A DNA stretch of 35,350 nucleotides from Chrysomallon squamiferum. Taxonomy: Eukaryota; Mollusca; Gastropoda; Neomphalida; Peltospiridae. Below are positions 33,903 to 35,350 of the stretch, piece after piece (the stretch's first letter is position 1; every line of letters starts with the position of its first letter). Location of the stretch: positions 28,796,381 through 28,831,730 of the forward strand of contig CM022670.1 in the NCBI GenBank assembly GCA_012295275.1, read 5' to 3'. Position numbers and translations under genes: made by a program. The notes beneath the pieces are model-generated. The model was not told the origin of the DNA and ran no database searches. It worked only from the letters and a program-made list of their open reading frames with translations.

Positions 33903-34082
33903 CTGATATTCTCTCTTCTCTCTTGAACTGTCTTTCTCCACAGTCACACAGATAACATTTCACACCCCTGACCAATACTGGCAGACCATTACTGTCCTGG
34001 GTTCCTTAAGAAAGCACCAGTGACAGTGTTTGCCCTATATCAATGTCCCATGTGTCTTGGAGGAATTTCCCAAGTTCTTTAC
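33903..34082 (-). other. Possible first exon fragment of the decayed gene
   Basis: On the minus strand an acceptor (ttgtttacag) is followed by 180 bases that are less AT-rich than their surroundings. One frame reads GKELGKFLQDTWDIDIGQTL and, after an in-frame TAA, a Cys-containing piece with YLCDCGERQF. It ends at ag before gcaagt, a possible GC-type donor. It has a coding look, but no family is recognised and the link to the protease pseudogene is a guess. Confidence 0.25.
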
Positions 34083-34163
34083 CTGTAAACAAGGAGAAAT
34101 AAACCTCAGACACGTTAATGGTGTTTATATATCTTTAGATTATGATTTTAGTTCAGTCCCTCA

Positions 34164-34164
<1 letters not shown>

Positions 34165-34200
<36 letters not shown>

Positions 34201-34249
34201 TTTTTGTTTCTTCTTAAACCTGGCAAAAAAAAAAAAAAAAAAAAAAAAA
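34165..34249. repeat. (CA)n microsatellite and A25 tract
   Basis: About 16 ca units end at 34199, and a run of about 25 A lies at 34225-34249. The plus-strand open frame across them (His/Thr run, then Lys run) is a repeat artefact. Confidence 0.9.
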
Positions 34250-35350
34250 TTTTTTCTTTATTTGTTTGGCGTAATGCAGTTTTAAACAGTGAGATATTGA
34301 CATATATTTTATTTACTACATTAAAGATTACATTAATTATAGGATTAATTATCAGTATAATTAGACCATGAGAGATAATAAAATATTAATCTCACCAATT
34401 CCTGTAATATGACCTTTTCTTTTAAAATCTCTAAATAATAATTACTCACATAGTATCTCTGTAGTTCTAGATATTACGTGGGACTTGTAATTATCACATT
34501 AAAAGTAACAGAAAACCACATACATCTGTAGCCTGTCTCTCTAAAACATATTTCTAATATATATATATGAGAAATACTGAGGGTACTTTCAGATATATGT
34601 TATTTTTTAATTTCTGTGTATATTTAATTTGGATGAGCGTTATTTTCTGAAGATAATTAGAGACTGTTCGACAGAATTTACGTTTTTATTTACTACCAGC
34701 TGTGCAGCTTATACGAATAAATTATGTTCCATCTTAGTAGTACCACTGTTTACAATGATATTTTATTAAGTTTATCTCTGTTTTGCTTCATAACAAATAT
34801 TGATAATATATATATAAAATATTGATAATATATATATAAAATATTGATAATATACATACACAGGTGAAGCCACTCTATTGTGACAATATTTTTCTGTTAA
34901 ACTGAGTTACAATTTCATCTCAATACAAAAAAAAAAAAAAAAAAATAATAATAATAATAATACTTAACACGTGAGAAGTTACATTTTACTTGAATCACAA
35001 AATTTGATTTTGCATAGCTAACGACGTTAAAGTTACAATTTATAGGGATAAACGAAGTTTTCAGTTTGAAAAAAGACGACGTAATTCACATTTTATATAT
35101 AAAACCAGCGCCGTTTATATTATAAATTGATAATGAGTGAAAAATAACGTGATGTTTTATTATTTTTTCCCCGTTTTTGCATGATAAAAAATACTGATAA
35201 TTTCACTGGCAGTTACATTTTATTTTACTAGGAGAAATTTTATATAGTTAATATTATACGTTGCAAGTTACATCATAGAAAACATGCCTGTCCTCCTGAA
35301 CTGGTGTTTTATGAGATATGAAAATATTTTCAGTTAGCTACACGAAATAT
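34250..35350. other. AT-rich region with no gene seen
   Basis: No open frame with a recognisable domain, splice set or RNA gene is seen on either strand. It contains the 22-bp tandem repeat listed separately and an A18 plus (AAT)n run at 34927-34961. Confidence 0.6.
34797..34862. repeat. 22-bp tandem repeat, three copies
   Basis: tgataatatatatataaaat recurs at 34801, 34823 and 34845, giving a period of 22. The last copy diverges after tgataatata. Confidence 0.9.

Noticed and set aside
34030-34371. 113-codon plus-strand open frame
   Set aside because: It runs through a (CA)n and an A25 tract (His/Thr and Lys runs), and no family is recognised. A minus-strand exon candidate overlaps its start.

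Overview
This is animal nuclear DNA. It is very AT-rich and intron-dense, with short exons, GT-AG junctions, microsatellites and decayed DNA transposons. It carries three ordinary bilaterian housekeeping genes. The AT richness, introns of a few hundred bases to about 1.5 kb (apart from one 3.9-kb first intron) and the mix of Tc1, pogo/Tigger and hAT remnants suggest a marine invertebrate, perhaps a mollusc or another spiralian. That placement is inference: no sequence seen here fixes the species.

Layout. (1) 1-13.7 kb, minus strand: the gene for cytosolic carboxypeptidase 5 (AGBL5/CCP5), read leftwards. It has a non-coding first exon near 13.6 kb and ten coding exons between 9645 and 637; the 3' end lies beyond the left edge. 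Its introns hold a 41-bp minisatellite, a 32-bp repeat grown out of a splice acceptor, and a 38-bp perfect duplication. (2) 14.2-15.8 kb, minus strand: a complete four-exon TTC33 gene (TPR protein). (3) 15.8-16.6 kb: a short divergent promoter region shared by TTC33 and PIF1, with two inverted CCAAT boxes. (4) 16.6-25.6 kb, plus strand: a complete PIF1 helicase gene, with ten coding exons and 638 residues that splice without a frame break. A dead Tc1-type transposon (1452 bp, TA target duplication) sits in the intron before exon 4, and a pogo/Tigger fossil in the intron before exon 9. (5) 25.7-26.4 kb: a non-autonomous hAT element with a perfect 8-bp target duplication just past the PIF1 poly(A) signal. 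(6) 26.5-31.4 kb: gene-free, AT-rich DNA with simple repeats, small inverted repeats and one retroposon-like poly(A) tail. (7) 31.4-34.1 kb, minus strand: a decayed, unrecognised protein gene. Its last about 460 codons stay in one reading frame despite four internal stops. They end in a recognisable Ulp1/SENP-type (C48) cysteine protease module, preceded by a stretch that resembles the C-terminal half of a ubiquitin-specific protease. This is the least ordinary item in the window. (8) 34.1-35.35 kb: repeats and AT-rich DNA with no gene seen.

Functionally, CCP5 removes branch-point glutamates from polyglutamylated tubulin, PIF1 is a 5'-3' DNA helicase for genome maintenance in nucleus and mitochondria, and TTC33 is a poorly studied TPR protein. 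No pathway link between the three is implied by their adjacency. Exon coordinates were deduced by hand from splice sites, reading phase and remembered family conservation; no alignment or transcript data were available.
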